NCBI GenBank assembly: GCA_947311845.1
Contig: CAMZMU010000063.1
Coordinates: 117,849,414 to 117,913,413 of the forward strand
Direction: 5' to 3'
Origin: Poa pratensis
Taxonomy: Eukaryota > Streptophyta > Magnoliopsida > Poales > Poaceae
Length of the DNA stretch: 64,000 nucleotides
A program made the translations under genes and the position numbers. Under the pieces are notes generated by a model. That model did not search any database. It was not told the DNA's origin and worked only from the letters and a program-made list of their open reading frames with translations. Below, in pieces: positions 31,938 to 44,039 of the stretch (position 1 is the stretch's first letter; every line of letters begins with the position of its first letter).

Positions 31938-32930
31938 TCATGGAGTCTTCTTCTTGAGCGGCGTCGAGAACGGGTTGTAGCCGTCTTTCGTCGTCCACGT
32001 CCTGCTGTCATTCTGCAGAGCTAGGCGTTCTTCGATTTCCCTCTGATGCAACCCTGGAGATGGATACAACGATGTATTAGTGTTCATATTTTGTAACCAT
32101 GTCAATATTTGTGCAGTGTCAATATAGGTATTTATATTGGTTAATAATATAAATAGATTGAGTATGATAAGTCTATAGTAAAGAAAATAAAGAAGCACTT
32201 GTTGCGAGTATGCATGATTTATCCTACCATTGGTTTTGTTGAAGGCCCCCCCCTGATGTCACAACATCGTCATAGATGATTTGCGACAACTCCATCTGGA
32301 TGAGATGGAAGTCTTCTCTAAGCTTATCATCGGTGATTTCCCCCGCAAATTTGGTCCATTCTCGGAGACTAGATGGCAACTTTGTTTTCAGTGCATCCCG
32401 GACAAACCCTTTCATGTGATGGAGGACGTAGAAGGCATCCTTCACGCTGCCATGCTTCTGCTTCATGCAATCGAACTGGGTCCCATGCCTGAACCGGTGT
32501 TTGTTGTCATTCGTGAGACATTCCCCCTTCGTCTGTCCTTTTTCGAAGTGGCCTCCCTTTTGGGCGTAGCCCTAGAGAGCCTCATCGAGAACACCCTTTA
32601 TTCTCGTGTAGTCTTTCTTCTTGCTCGAACTCCCCGAGTCAAAACAAGTGGCAATGGACCACCTCGGACTTAGGACGATGAGTATGCAGTACTTGTCCCT
32701 GGTCGGAAGAAATGCAGTGGAAAGGATCAACAATGGAAGAAATCTATAAGAAAGCATAAGATAAGACGGCGGCGAGCGGATGTGTACTTACTCGGAAAGA
32801 AAGGCAGAAGAAGGCTGTTCTTCCTCTTATTGTTCAGCATGAACCTCTGGAGGTACTCCGTGGCCATGGTCCGTGTCCTTGATCCTTCCACCAGCTGGCT
32901 GTCACGCATGTAGTAGGGATCCACTTGCTG
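31938..32930 (-). pseudogene. CACTA ORF1, C-terminal part: Ulp1-type (C48) cysteine protease domain
   Basis: Continuation of the minus-strand gene beyond the solo-LTR insertion. Exons read in order: DPYYMRDSQLVEGS, then MATEYLQRFMLNNKRKN; next KYCILIVLSPRWSIATCFDS and KKKDYTRIKGVLDEAL; next KQKHGSVKDAFYVLHHMKGF; and a final exon ending YNPFSTPLKKKTP. These are the landmarks of Ulp1-like proteases in plant transposon ORFs, where a conserved C48 fold may act on SUMO-like conjugates. Reading frames change at probable introns and at small indels. The CCACT duplicated at the insertion point lies between VTVV and DPYY, which confirms that the two halves were once contiguous. Confidence 0.7.
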
Positions 32931-34226
32931 GAGATATGCCCTAGAGGCAATTAATAAAGTGATTTTATTTGTCATATCTCAATTGTTAATAATATGTTTT
33001 AAATACCATGCTATAACTGTATTACGCGGAAACATTAATACATGTGTGGTATGAAAACAACCAGGTCCCTAGTAGCCTCTATTTAACCAGTTCGTTGGGC
33101 AACAGATGATCAAGGTTTCCTGATCATGGATAATTACGTCGGTTGACAACGGAGTCATGTCATTAGGTGAATGATGTGATGGACATACCCAAAATATACA
33201 AAACGTAGTGTTCATACCTTCGACTGTGAGATCATATCAAATCTCTGCTTCTGGAAGATGCGGCTGATTGCTCAAACGGCATGTCTTATATAGCGTGACA
33301 ATAAAGGTGACACTTTCGGGTATCGGAAGGAAGCAGTAGAAGCGAGTGATCAAGAGCGGAAATTGCCAGTCCACATAGCAGGATAGATACTCTGGGCCCA
33401 CTCGGTGAGATTACATCAATGAGCTTGCAAGCATGTGACTAGGTCACGGGGATGTAATATCACAGACGAGTAAAGATAGATTTTTCAATGACGAGGTCAT
33501 GCTCGGTAATCGTGATACCGGAGAAAGACGCTCGGACAATCTAAGTATCGATAGGCAAGAGGATGAGACTAGACGTCTAAAGGTTCAAACGATAAAAGTC
33601 TTTCGTGGACGCACAAGGGCTATCATGGGTATCCATATCCCGCTGTTAGTCATTGGTCGGAGAACGTGTCTCGATCATGTCTGGAGTGATCCCGAACCGT
33701 AGGGTAACACACTTAAGGGTAGGTGACGATTTGATTGGATATAAGAGAGAAAGAAACCGGGAACTCCGGAAGTGTTCCGGAACTTGTCCGATGTTGATCG
33801 GAGGCAACGAAATATGTTTCCGGGGTCCAAATGAATTAAATAATATGTATTTAATATTAATAAGTGTTATTAGTGATTAAATATATTTTTATTTAATTAA
33901 ATTCGAATTTAAAAGGCATTAAAACCTAAATGGGCTTTAGAGGCCCATTAGGGGAAAATTCCCTAAAAGAAAAGGAAAAGAAAAAGGGAGAGGAGGGCCA
34001 GCCACCCTGGGTGGGCCGAATGGGGCCACCAGGGCCGACGGCTGCCCCTCCTTGGCCGGCTAGCCATGTGGGGTTTAGTCCCACATGGCTTAGCCAAGGG
34101 AGAAGGTCTCCCCCCCTTCTCCTTTAAATAGGGACCCCCCATGCCTTGGAAATTCAACCCTTCTCCTTCCTTCTTCTCTCCTACCTTGAGCGTGGTTCCG
34201 TTTATGGAGCTGCGTACGAGGAGGGA

Positions 34227-36405
34227 TGTAACATCCTGAAATTTGGCCTTTCAAAAATTTTCTTTAAAAATTTATTCTTGAAATTTGGGATTTAATTATC
34301 CCTTGATTTTGTTGCCCTTTTAAAAATTCTCGACCATTTACGAAACCTTGTCCAAGTTTGGGATCTTATGTTTTGGATTCTCTCCCACTTGGTAAACATG
34401 TTGCTGACTCATTTCACCCAAGAATGTTATTTCTATATTTTCCTTTATTTTAATTACCAAAATTCCTTTATTGTGACTTTACAAAGGAAGTACCCTAAAT
34501 ATCTTTCCTAAAATTCTGCAAAAATTAGGGGATGATCCCTAGGCAGTATATAGCCTTTTTATGCAAAAATATTTGGTATGCACTTAGGGTTTTACCACCC
34601 ATTTCTTCTATTTAAAATCTGCCCCCAAACTTCATATTTACCAAGTTGTTCTAGAAATGTGTTCCAAAAATTGGACCCAGCCCAGTGTATGTTCCCCAGG
34701 ATGTCCTCTACCTCAGGAGCAGCATCTTGACCCAAACCCAATTTTATTTCCTTTTCAAAAGCATCCCCTTAAATTTTGACCAGTACTGTTTTTCCAAAAA
34801 TTTACATAGAACAAGTTTGGAATTTTGCAAAACTTTAGTCAGCAAACTTTCTGCTTTTTTCATTTGGCGCACGTAGGAGAAAACCCTACCCAGTTTGGAT
34901 CAGTGAGCTGAGAGATAAGGATCGATGCCGATCCTGGCAAGCCCAGAATAGTGGTGACCACTGTCACCACTGTCGAACACCTGGCCGAGCGGCGCCGCCG
35001 CTTCCGCTCGTCGCCGTGCAGCCCTCCCTTCGCCTCTCCCCGCGCCCAGCCAGGCCCCCCCGCCCTTCCTCGCTTCTCCTGCCTCCACGCGTCGCCGGAG
35101 ACGCCGCCATCCGCTAGCCTCGCCGTGGCTAGACGACGCGCCGCGCAGCACAGTGGCTGTCGTGGCCGCGTGTCGGCAGCCCTCGCACGCACAAACCGTC
35201 CCCCTCCCCTGTGTTTCCGTGAAGCTCCCCTCCACCCGCTGCCGCCGCCAGCTAGCCGATGCGCCGCTGCTACACCATCACCGCGCCGCCCGTCGACACG
35301 CCACGGCTGCCAGAACCTCCCATCCGCCTGCAAGTGCCACGCCTCCCGAGCCTCTTCACGGGAGCGCCATCTTCGTCGTCCAGCTCATCCGCTCCACGCC
35401 GCACCGACGCTACACCGACGACGTAGAGTCCGCTCCGCCACATCTCTGGGACACCGCATCCATGCCGTGACGGCCACCACCTCCTCAACTCGCGATTTAA
35501 GGACCTCCCGAGCCCCTCCGAGCACCACACCGCCCTCCACTCGCCCTCAATCACCTCCCACAGAAGCCACGCCTCCCGGAGATCACCGTAGCGCCCGAAT
35601 CAAGATCGTTGGAGCAGCTCGGGCTCCGCTCGATTCCCTCCCCTAGAGAGCTTCCGCCTCCGATTCCCCTCACCCACACACTCCCCAGACCACCATGAAC
35701 CTCCAGCCGCCCTCGCCGGAGTAATTAGGGGCCGGAATCGCCGTATCTGTCATCGGCAGATCGCCGGAGCCGCCGTTGCCGAAGCCCTGCGCTGCCCCAA
35801 CCTCCCTAGCTTCGACGAGTACGCCGACGACTTCCGCCGGACTTCCCCGAGCCGCGCTGCACCCTTCCCCACCCCTCTCCCTCACCCTAGCCACCGGGAA
35901 ACCTCGCCGGTGAGTTCGCCGGCGGTGAACAGTGCCATTTTCTATTTTCCAGTAGAATAACGGTTCAGCACAGTGCTAGTGGGACCCACTGTCAGGGTTT
36001 TAAACATTTCCAAAGGTTTTTCTGTTTTCTATTTTTCTGATTAAATAAATGGCAGAAACTTTGAAAATCAATATCTCTCTCAAAAATCATCAAAAAAATA
36101 TGAATGTTTTTTTGATGGCTTTGTTTTCAAAATGTCTGTCTAATGGTATCAAATGAATTTCATTTGGAGTTCGTTTTCTTGATCGTTTATTCGATACCGT
36201 AGGAAGGGTTTTTAATGCAATTTCATTCTTTAAATAGATTCAAACTTCTCCAACGAAGTTGAAGTCGAACCCGAACCCTACCCCTCTGCTGAAGGCAAGC
36301 CATTAACCAAATCTCAAGCTTGGTTGAACTTTAGAAAATTGCTTGCTTGTTTAAATTGAATGTTGTTGCATATCATATGCCATGTTGCATTTTAATATTG
36401 CCGCA

Positions 36406-36446
<41 letters not shown>

Positions 36447-38144
36447 TTTGATCCTCGCAACACCTTTTATTTTTGTCAAACGAGAAGGCGCTTGCCAGCG
36501 GAATCGCTGCCACAGTCATCCGGTTGACGTTTCTTTTATTTTTGACAAACGAGAAGGCGCTTGCCAGCGGAATCGCTGCCACAGTCATCTGGTTGACGTT
36601 TCTTTTATTTTTGTCAAACGAGAAGGCGCTTGCCAGCGGAATCGCTGCCACGGTCATCCGGTTGACGTTTCTTTTATTTTTGTCAAACGAGAAGGCGCTT
36701 GCCAGCGGAATCGCTGCCACAGTCATCCGGTTGACGTTTCTTTTATTTTGTCGAACGAGAAGGCGCTGGTCAGCGGGTTCGCCGCCATAGTCATCCGGTT
36801 GACGTTTTATTTTGCTATGCTTGGACTTTGGTACATGCCAGTGGATATGTTTATTTACTGCTGAAATTATTATATGGATGCCATGTGTTACTTTGTTAAT
36901 GTTGATGTCTGTAATCAAACAAAATGACTAAGAAGATAATCACCTCCCTCGACTAGATTGAGTCACATAGTGCCACTCACCAAACACAGCCAGCATAACC
37001 ATGCGTCGTCTGTGTGGGCGGACCATGGCCGGGTATTTTATCAGCCTCCTTTGATGCCACCTTTTTGGCAAGTCTAGTCGGTTACCACAGTTGGTCGGGG
37101 CTAGTCTTGCGAAGGTTCCGGAGCTAGGCGTCGCTCATGGGTTGGGGACGTGCCGGATTCATTTCTGCATAAGGCATAGAATTATGTCGGTGGCTATACA
37201 GGGAGTGTCTTGGTAGAGTAAATGACTGTGGAGCTATGGGTTTGTACTGTCCGCCATGGTTGGTTCTAGTACTCCGGTACCGGCGGTACAAGCCTAGACC
37301 TCAGATTGTGAATAAAAGTTGCAACCTCTCAAGAGTGTAAATCTGGATGTCTAGCCTTGTCCCTGGGTTATGGGACGTTGTTTGGGTCAAGTCACGCTAT
37401 GAGTCAGTCCTGTCGAATATGGAGAAATAATGAATGTGAAACCCAACCCTAAAGCCAGAGTTGGCTGGAAATGATAGCCAGAGTTGGCTGGAATGACAGC
37501 CAGAGTTGACTAGAGTAAAAGCCATAGTGGGCTAGAATTAAACCAGAGTTGGATAGAGGCTTGAAAGCCTAGATGTAGTTGGATGAGAAACGTGATCTCA
37601 TTCCAGCAACCATGAAACTTCCCTACAAAGGTAAGTAGGTAAGTAAGATCCAACCGTTTAGCTTGGACTCGCACTTCTAAACCCAAACTGATGCCATGCT
37701 ACCTTCTGAACTTATGCCATGCCATATAGGTAGACCTTGTTTGTTTTTGGGCTAATGTCTTGCGAGTACATTCCATGTACTCACCTGGCTTTTCATGTGG
37801 CCAGACCCTGCTGCACCCGTCGCCGAGTACCCGCTGTACGAGAACTAGGAACCGTATTCCAGGCAGAACCCTGTGGAATAAAGCCCGCTGTCGCCACGCT
37901 ACTATCTACGTTTCCGCTACGACTTCCGCTGGAGGCTTGATGTTAGAAAAATAATGTACATACTGTTGTGTGCGCCTGTTGCGCAAGAGCTGGAGCCTCA
38001 CCCCGTGTTGTAATATTGTATCTGTCCGAACTCAAAGCCATATGAATATATTTGGTTATGTCTTTGTTTACCAAGTTGTCATATATCCAGTGTTTCTGGG
38101 ACTGGTATATGGGGTAGCTCGATCATCTGGATCGGGGTGCCACA
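34227..38144 (+). repeat. 5' LTR of the Tekay-like Gypsy element
   Basis: 3918 bp, starting TGTAAC and ending GCCACA. It includes GC-rich pseudo-coding sequence (34950-35900), a (TA)n run at about 36408-36444, and a 69-bp tandem repeat. Confidence 0.9.
36467..36810. repeat. 69-bp tandem repeat, five copies, in the 5' LTR
   Basis: CGAGAAGGCGCTTGCCAGCG or a variant recurs at 36481, 36550, 36619, 36688 and 36756. The unit is 23 codons long and stays open on both strands (for example NEKALASGIAATVIRLTF), so ORFs here are probably a side effect of the period. Confidence 0.85.
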
Positions 38145-38149
38145 GAGCT

Positions 38150-38162
38150 TGGTATCAGAGCC
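38150..38162 (+). promoter_or_regulatory. Primer-binding site (initiator tRNA-Met) of the Gypsy element
   Basis: TGGTATCAGAGCC lies five bases after the 5' LTR; it is complementary to the 3' end of plant initiator methionine tRNA. Confidence 0.85.
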
Positions 38163-38300
38163 TAACTGCCTGTAGGATACCCTAGTTCTTGGACGACGTA
38201 GGATAGAACTTGCTGTGTTGCCAACTTCTTCACTGTTTCTCTGTCTGTTTGTGCTTGTAAACTTAACGCTCACTTTGTTTGAATTCTGTCTCTGTCACAG

Positions 38301-39110
38301 ATGGCAGAGTTGCTCGCTCAGACTACCGCCGTGCACATTCCCGGCTTTCCGCAGTTTCTGAGGGAGATCTGGGACCACCTCTACCCAGGCGCACCTCCCC
38401 CGACTTACCACGTGTACCACAACCGTCTCGACAGGGCCACCTCGGAGTTCACCGCCACCGTCCACCTGTGCCTGGAGCCCGTGTCCGCAGGGATCGAGCA
38501 TGGCCTCACTTCCGGTGTCTGTACACAGGCGTCTTGAGCCATCCAGGAGGTTGCAGGAGATGCCATCCTCTTCCTTCGCACCTTCGATCCCGTCATGAAG
38601 CAGTGCACCCGTTACGCCTACTTCCCGAGGTTAGCTTTAGACAACGGGGGCATCCTCTTCCCCAACCCAGGAGACCCTAGCTCACCCCTCTCCGCCATCC
38701 TTCAGTACACCACCCTCCTCCACCAGTGTCTCCACGTCACTCTTCTCCAGCTTGCCTCGCTTCGCGCCAATGTAGCCTTGGCCGATATGACGCGAGCCTC
38801 TGGAGCTGGTACTTTCCGCCACCCACCTCGTCTCCCCACCTTTACCCACAGCTCCCTCGAGCAGATCAGGAGGGGAATCGCCCGTGTCTCCGCACCTCAC
38901 GTTCCGTCGCCACCTCCCCGTACCCGTAGCAGCACCGCTCCCTACTACCCGCGCTTCACCCCTGTCCGGTCTCAGCATCGCCACGTCCGGGCCCAGCCAC
39001 CCGCTTACTCCGGAGACTCCCGTGACGGCCGCGCTTCACCCGACTACAGCCCCGCGGAGGAGCCCCTCGACACCGCCACGCCAGCGACACCCCTCGAGAT
39101 GGAGTTCTAG
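38301..39110 (+). pseudogene. Extra ORF between primer site and gag, function unknown
   Basis: An ATG at 38301 opens MAELLAQTTAVHIPGFPQFL. The frame meets one TGA at 38535-38537 and then continues open to 39110 (AIQEVAGDAILFLRTFDPV, then a Pro/Ser/Arg-rich tail ending PLEMEF). The same frame on both sides of the stop suggests a recent nonsense change in a formerly ~269-codon ORF. It has no gag, protease or envelope motif that I recognise and no clear hydrophobic span. Position before gag, in the sense direction, makes it an accessory ORF of this retroelement family. Confidence 0.6.
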
Positions 39111-39699
39111 ACGCTCAGAGACGGCATCGCTTAGTGTATTATACCTTCCGTTGTATCGCGTGCTTGAATAATGTAGTGGTAGAGTTGTATCCTGCATCTT
39201 GTACCGAGTGCCTTGTATCTTGCATCTTGTATCATGTATCCTGTACGGGTAGCTTGTACCTTTACTTTGCATCTTTTGTAAAATAGCGAGTGCTTGGATC
39301 TTGTAACTCCCCATCCATTGTATAACACCATGCTTGTTGTTGTTTTTGCAAACCGTGTTACCATTTGGTTTTTCTTGGATGTTACACTTTTCCCCCATAT
39401 GGATGCTCATGGTACGCGCCACCACGTTCAACTATTCAGGATGAGGCCCAATAGCGGTGCGAGTGGCAGCCAAGAAACCCCGGTTCGTCGTTCCGCACGA
39501 CAAGCGGGCGAGGATCCCGTGCCCCCGCAACTAGGCATGCATGCGGACGTCCGTCCGAAGGAAATTTCCGTCCGTCACGTATGCTCGTTCGGTGATTAAT
39601 CGATTGGCTAAACCAGATTCACTCAACACGATTAGCATAAAGTTTGTCTGGCGGATTGTCCGTCACGTCCGCCGGACTGTCCGTCTACATGCCTACCCG

Positions 39700-41190
39700 C
39701 AACCACCTGCTCCTCCACCAGCTCAGGAACCAAGCCCAAGTCAGTTCATGATGATGATGGATGAACGTCACAACCAGCATCTGACTCAGATCATGAGAGA
39801 GTTTGGCACGTATATGCAAGCCCAAGGTGCCCCGCACGCTGGCCGCTCAAAGCTGCAAGACTTCCAGCGTGCTCAACCTCCAAAGTTCTCATATGCTGAC
39901 GACCCACTTGAGGCTGACGATTGGCTCCGTACTATGGGAAAGAAACTGGAGCTCGCTCGCGTGGACGAGCAGGACAAGGTGCCCTTCGCCACCCACTACC
40001 TCGAGGGCCCCGCTAGCGTTTGGTGGGACAATCAGAAGGACGCCAGGGGCGATGGACCCGCTGTCACTTGGACAGAATTTCAGGAAGCTACCGCAGAGCC
40101 TACATTCCCTCAAGTCTCATCAAGATGAAGCAACAGGAATTTCTGGCACTCACTCAGGGCAGCAAATCCATCAGCGAATACCTGACCAAGTTCAACAACC
40201 TTGCTCGCTATGCACCTGAGGACAAACACAGAAGAAAAGAGAAAGGACAGGTTCCTTCATGGGATGCATCAGGCCATAAAGACCCAGCTCAGCGTTTTAC
40301 AGTTTCCAGATTTCCAGGCCATGATCAATACGGCACTAATCTCAGAGAAAGAGCACCGCACGATTTATGACTCCCACAAGCGGAAGTTCGAGCCACGTAA
40401 GAACCAACATGAAGGAGCTACTTCAAAACCACGCCCATGGCAGCCCAACAACCGTACCTCCACCCACAGAATACGTGGAATCAACCCAGGAAGGAAGGAT
40501 ATCCCCGTGAAGGATTCTATCACCAGCGCCCCCTAGTGGATGATTGCAAGAGGGAGAACTCCTGCTTCAAGTGTGGCAAGACAGGACACTACATCAAGGA
40601 TTGCCCCCTTCACAACGGCAACAACAACAACTCCAACAACAATCACCCTGCTGGTGCGATCAAGCCACCTCAAGTTGCCCGTGTCCACCACATGTCTGCG
40701 GAGGAAGCATATGAAGCCTCAGATGTAGTGCTTGGTACGTGTACTATCAACACTAAACCCGCGCTGATTTTATTTGATTCTGGAGCTTCCCACTCTTTCA
40801 TCTCAAAGGATTTTGTTGCCAAACACCGTTTTTCCGTTTCCCCTTTGGGCCATCTTTTGGTGATACAAACCCCTGCCTCTGAGATGAAAACAAACACCAT
40901 GTGCCAAGACCTGACAATCAGCATCAACCAAGTAAAATTCCCAGCTCATCTCAACACTCTCAATGTGCCCGGCCTCGACGCCATCCTAGGTATGGATTGG
41001 TTGGTCCAGCATGCAGCTCAGATTGACTGTGCAACCAGAGCAGTTACTCTCACCAACCCGGAAGGCATACGTACCACCTACTTGCCAAATAAGCCCCACC
41101 AGATAAATGCAAAGATGTTTCTTGCTCAAGCCCCGGAGATAGGGGAAGTGTATGTGGTCAGTGAATACCCATGTCTTTCCAGATGAACTA
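39700..41190 (+). pseudogene. gag and protease region of the Tekay-like element, frameshifted
   Basis: Gag core motifs appear in successive frames: PPKFSYADDPLEADDWLRTM (39870-39930), HYLEGPASVWW, then MKQQEFLALTQGSKSISEYL (about 40120-40190). A CCHC zinc knuckle (CFKCGKTGHYIKDC) lies at about 40563-40604. The aspartic protease active site ILFDSGASHSFIS is at about 40765-40805, and LGMDWL follows. Frame changes occur near 40110, 40230, 40440 and 41175. These proteins would package and process the RNA intermediate in cytoplasmic particles; this copy cannot make them. Confidence 0.85.
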
Positions 41191-44035
41191 CCCGGAATGC
41201 CCCCTGACCGTGATATTGAATTTGCCATTGAAGTGGTACCGGAACAAACCCAATATTCAAGAAACATTACCGTATGACAAGTCCCGAGCTAGTGGAATTG
41301 AAGAAACAGCTTGACGAGTTAATTCGGAAGAAGTTCATTCGCCCGAGCATTTCACCCTGGGGATCACCAGTTTTTTTGCAAAGAAGAGCGATGGTACACT
41401 CCGATTATGTATCGACTATCGTGCACTCAATGATGTCACCATCAAGAACAAGTACCCACTCCCAAGGATCAATGATCTATTTGACCAACTCCGTGGTGCC
41501 CGAGTATTCTCCAAGATTGATCTCCGTACGGGTTACTACCAGCTGAAGATTCGAGAGAGTGATATTCCCAAGACCGCTTTCACCACCAGATATGGATTGT
41601 ATGAGTGCACCGTTATGTCCTTCGGCCTAACAAATGCACCGCCTACTTCATGGGCATGATGAACAAGGTATTCATGGAGTACCTCGACAAGTTTGTTGTG
41701 GTGTTTATCGACGACATCCTCATCTACTCCAAAAATGAGGAGGAGCACGCCGAACACCTCAGGTTGGTTCTCGGAAGTACGTGAGCAACAACTTTATGCC
41801 AAGTACAGCAAGTGCCAGTTCTGGTTAAAGGAAGTGGAATTCCTAGGACATGTATTGTCTGGAGCCGGTGTGGCCGTAAACCCCAACAAAATCTCCGATG
41901 TGTTAAACTGGAAAACACCCACCAATGTGTCAGAAATCAGGAGCTTCCTAGGATTGGCTGGTTACTACCGCAGATTCATTGAGAACTTTTCCAAGATAGC
42001 CAAGCCTATGACGGAGTTGTTAAAGAAGAATCGCAAGTATGCCTGGACAGACGAGTGTGAAGAAAGCTTCATCGAGTTGAAGACCCGGCTAACCACAGCC
42101 CCAATTCTGGTGTTGCCTGATGATGCCAAGGATTTTACCGTATACTGTGATGCAGCAGAAATGGACTAGGGGCCGTACTCATGCAAGAAGGAAAGGTCAT
42201 CGCGTATGTGTCAAGGCAACTCAAGACCCACGAGCTCAACTACCCCACCCACGACTTGGAGTTAGCCGCCGTCATACTCGCCCTGAAGACTTGGCGACAT
42301 CACCTTATTGGTCGAAGATGCGAGATCTACACTGATCACAAAAGCTTGAAGTACATCTTCACCCAGCCTGACCTCAACCTAAGGCAAAGGAGATGGCTAG
42401 AGGTGATCAAGGACTACGACCTCGGAATTCATTACCATCCAGGAAGGCCAACGTGGTAGCAGATGCCCTGAGCAGGAAGCCCCCAAAATGCGCCAAGTTA
42501 GAGAAGGAGTTCGCAAAACTAAACTTGTGTGTGGGAAGCAAGGCCTATTAAGCACCTTGGAGGTAAACCAGACCTGGAGGAAGAGATAAGGACCGAGCAG
42601 GCCAACGACCCCGGCCTAAGCAAGATCAAGGCCAAGATACCGCTGGGCCAGGCCAAGGAATTTTCCCTGGACAGCCAAGGAGTACTCCGCTATGGTAACC
42701 GCCTTTGTGTACCCTACAAGGCCACGCTAATACAGCAGATCCTCAGGGAAGCCCACGAGTCTGCCTATTCCATTCACCCGGGAAGCACCAAGATGTACCA
42801 AGACTTGAAACAAACATTCTGGTGGTCCGGTATGAAGAAGGATATCGCCTACTATGTCGCATGCTGCAACGTATGCAACCTGGTAAAGGCCGAGCATCAA
42901 AAACCCGCGGTACCTCCAACCCCTTAAGATACCCGAGTGGAAATGGGACAACATAAGTATGGATTTCATTGTCGGACTTCCCAAATCCAGCCGAGGGAAT
43001 GATTCTATCTGGGTCATTGTCGACCGTTTGACGAAGGTATCTCACTTTATCCCCGTCAAGACAACATACCGCTCGGACCAGCTGGCACAACTCTATGTAA
43101 ACAGGATTGTCAAACTCCATGGAGTCCCGAAGACCATTGTGTCGGATAGAGGTACCCAATTTACCTCCAAATTTTGGACGAGCCTGCATCATGCCATGGG
43201 GACAAAGTTATCCTTCAGCACCGCCTATCACCCCCAGACAGACGGTCAAACCGAGCGAGTCAATCAAATATTAGAAGACATGCTCCGCTCGTGTGTGCTC
43301 GCCTACGGAGCAGGTTGGGAAGATAGCTTACCGTATGCAGAGTTCTCATACAACAACAGCTACCAAGGCAGCCTAAAAATGTCACCCTTTGAAGCACTGT
43401 ATGGTAGGAAATGCCGAACCCCACTCAACTGGTCCGAAGTTGGAGACCGCAAGATCTTTAGGCCCGATGATTTGTTGGAGGCAGAAAAGCAAGTACGTCT
43501 GATTCGAGACCGGCTCAAGGCAGCACAGTCCCGCCAGAAAAGTTATTACGACCGCAGACACCGTCAAATCCAGTTCGAAGAAAATGACTATGTCTATCTT
43601 CGTGTGACACCCCTCAAGGGCCTGCAAAGATTCCACATGAAAGGGAAGCTGGCCCCAAGATTCATTGGACCTTTCAAGATCCTAGCCAGGAAAGGGACAG
43701 TAGCCTACCAGCTGGAACTGCCAGAGGAACTAGATGGGGTACATGATGTTTTCCACGTATCTCAGCTACGGAAGTGTATCTCACCGCCAACCAAGCAGGC
43801 TGATTTTAAGGATTTGAAGTTGAGCAGCGAACTGACTTACGAGGAACACCCGTCAGAATCTTGGATGAGTCAGAACGCCGCACCCGCAACAGGGTCACAA
43901 AGTTCTACAAGGTACAATGGGACAAGCACACGAGATGAAGCTACATGGGAACGAGAGGATTTGTTAAGGACAGAATACCGTACTATTCAACGAGCAACAG
44001 GAATCTCGAGGACGAGATTCATCTTAAGGGGGGAA
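41191..44035 (+). pseudogene. pol region: reverse transcriptase, RNase H, integrase, chromodomain-like end
   Basis: Reverse transcriptase blocks are [15 protein letters not shown] (about 41508-41553) and the catalytic FIDDILIYS (about 41704). RNase H begins at YCDAAE (about 42141), with [14 protein letters not shown] and [10 protein letters not shown] following. Integrase has the HHCC zinc domain (HPGSTKMYQ and CCNVCN, 42773-42885) and the DDE core (MDFIVGLPKS, IVSDRGTQFTS, HPQTDGQTERVNQ). The ending (ERRTRNRVTKFYKVQWDKHT in a shifted frame, DEATWERE) is the chromodomain-like tail of this clade. Frameshifts are seen near 41385, 41645, 41765, 42165, 42450, 42925 and 43900. Confidence 0.88.
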
Positions 44036-44039
44036 GGTC
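44024..44039 (+). promoter_or_regulatory. Polypurine tract of the Gypsy element
   Basis: AAGGGGGGAAGGTC directly precedes the 3' LTR. Confidence 0.75.

Noticed and set aside
34860..35646. Long GC-rich ORFs on both strands in the Gypsy LTR (and the copy at 44670-45460)
   Set aside because: Present in both LTRs and in several frames at once; composition effect without homology.
36382..36918. ORFs of 105-181 codons over the 69-bp repeats
   Set aside because: The 69-base period is a multiple of three, which keeps any stop-free frame open on both strands; no evidence for translation.
39700..44035. Frameshifts in gag-pol as sequencing errors
   Set aside because: The number of small indels is in line with the indel rate seen by eye between the two LTRs, and stops also arise by substitution, so ordinary decay explains them.
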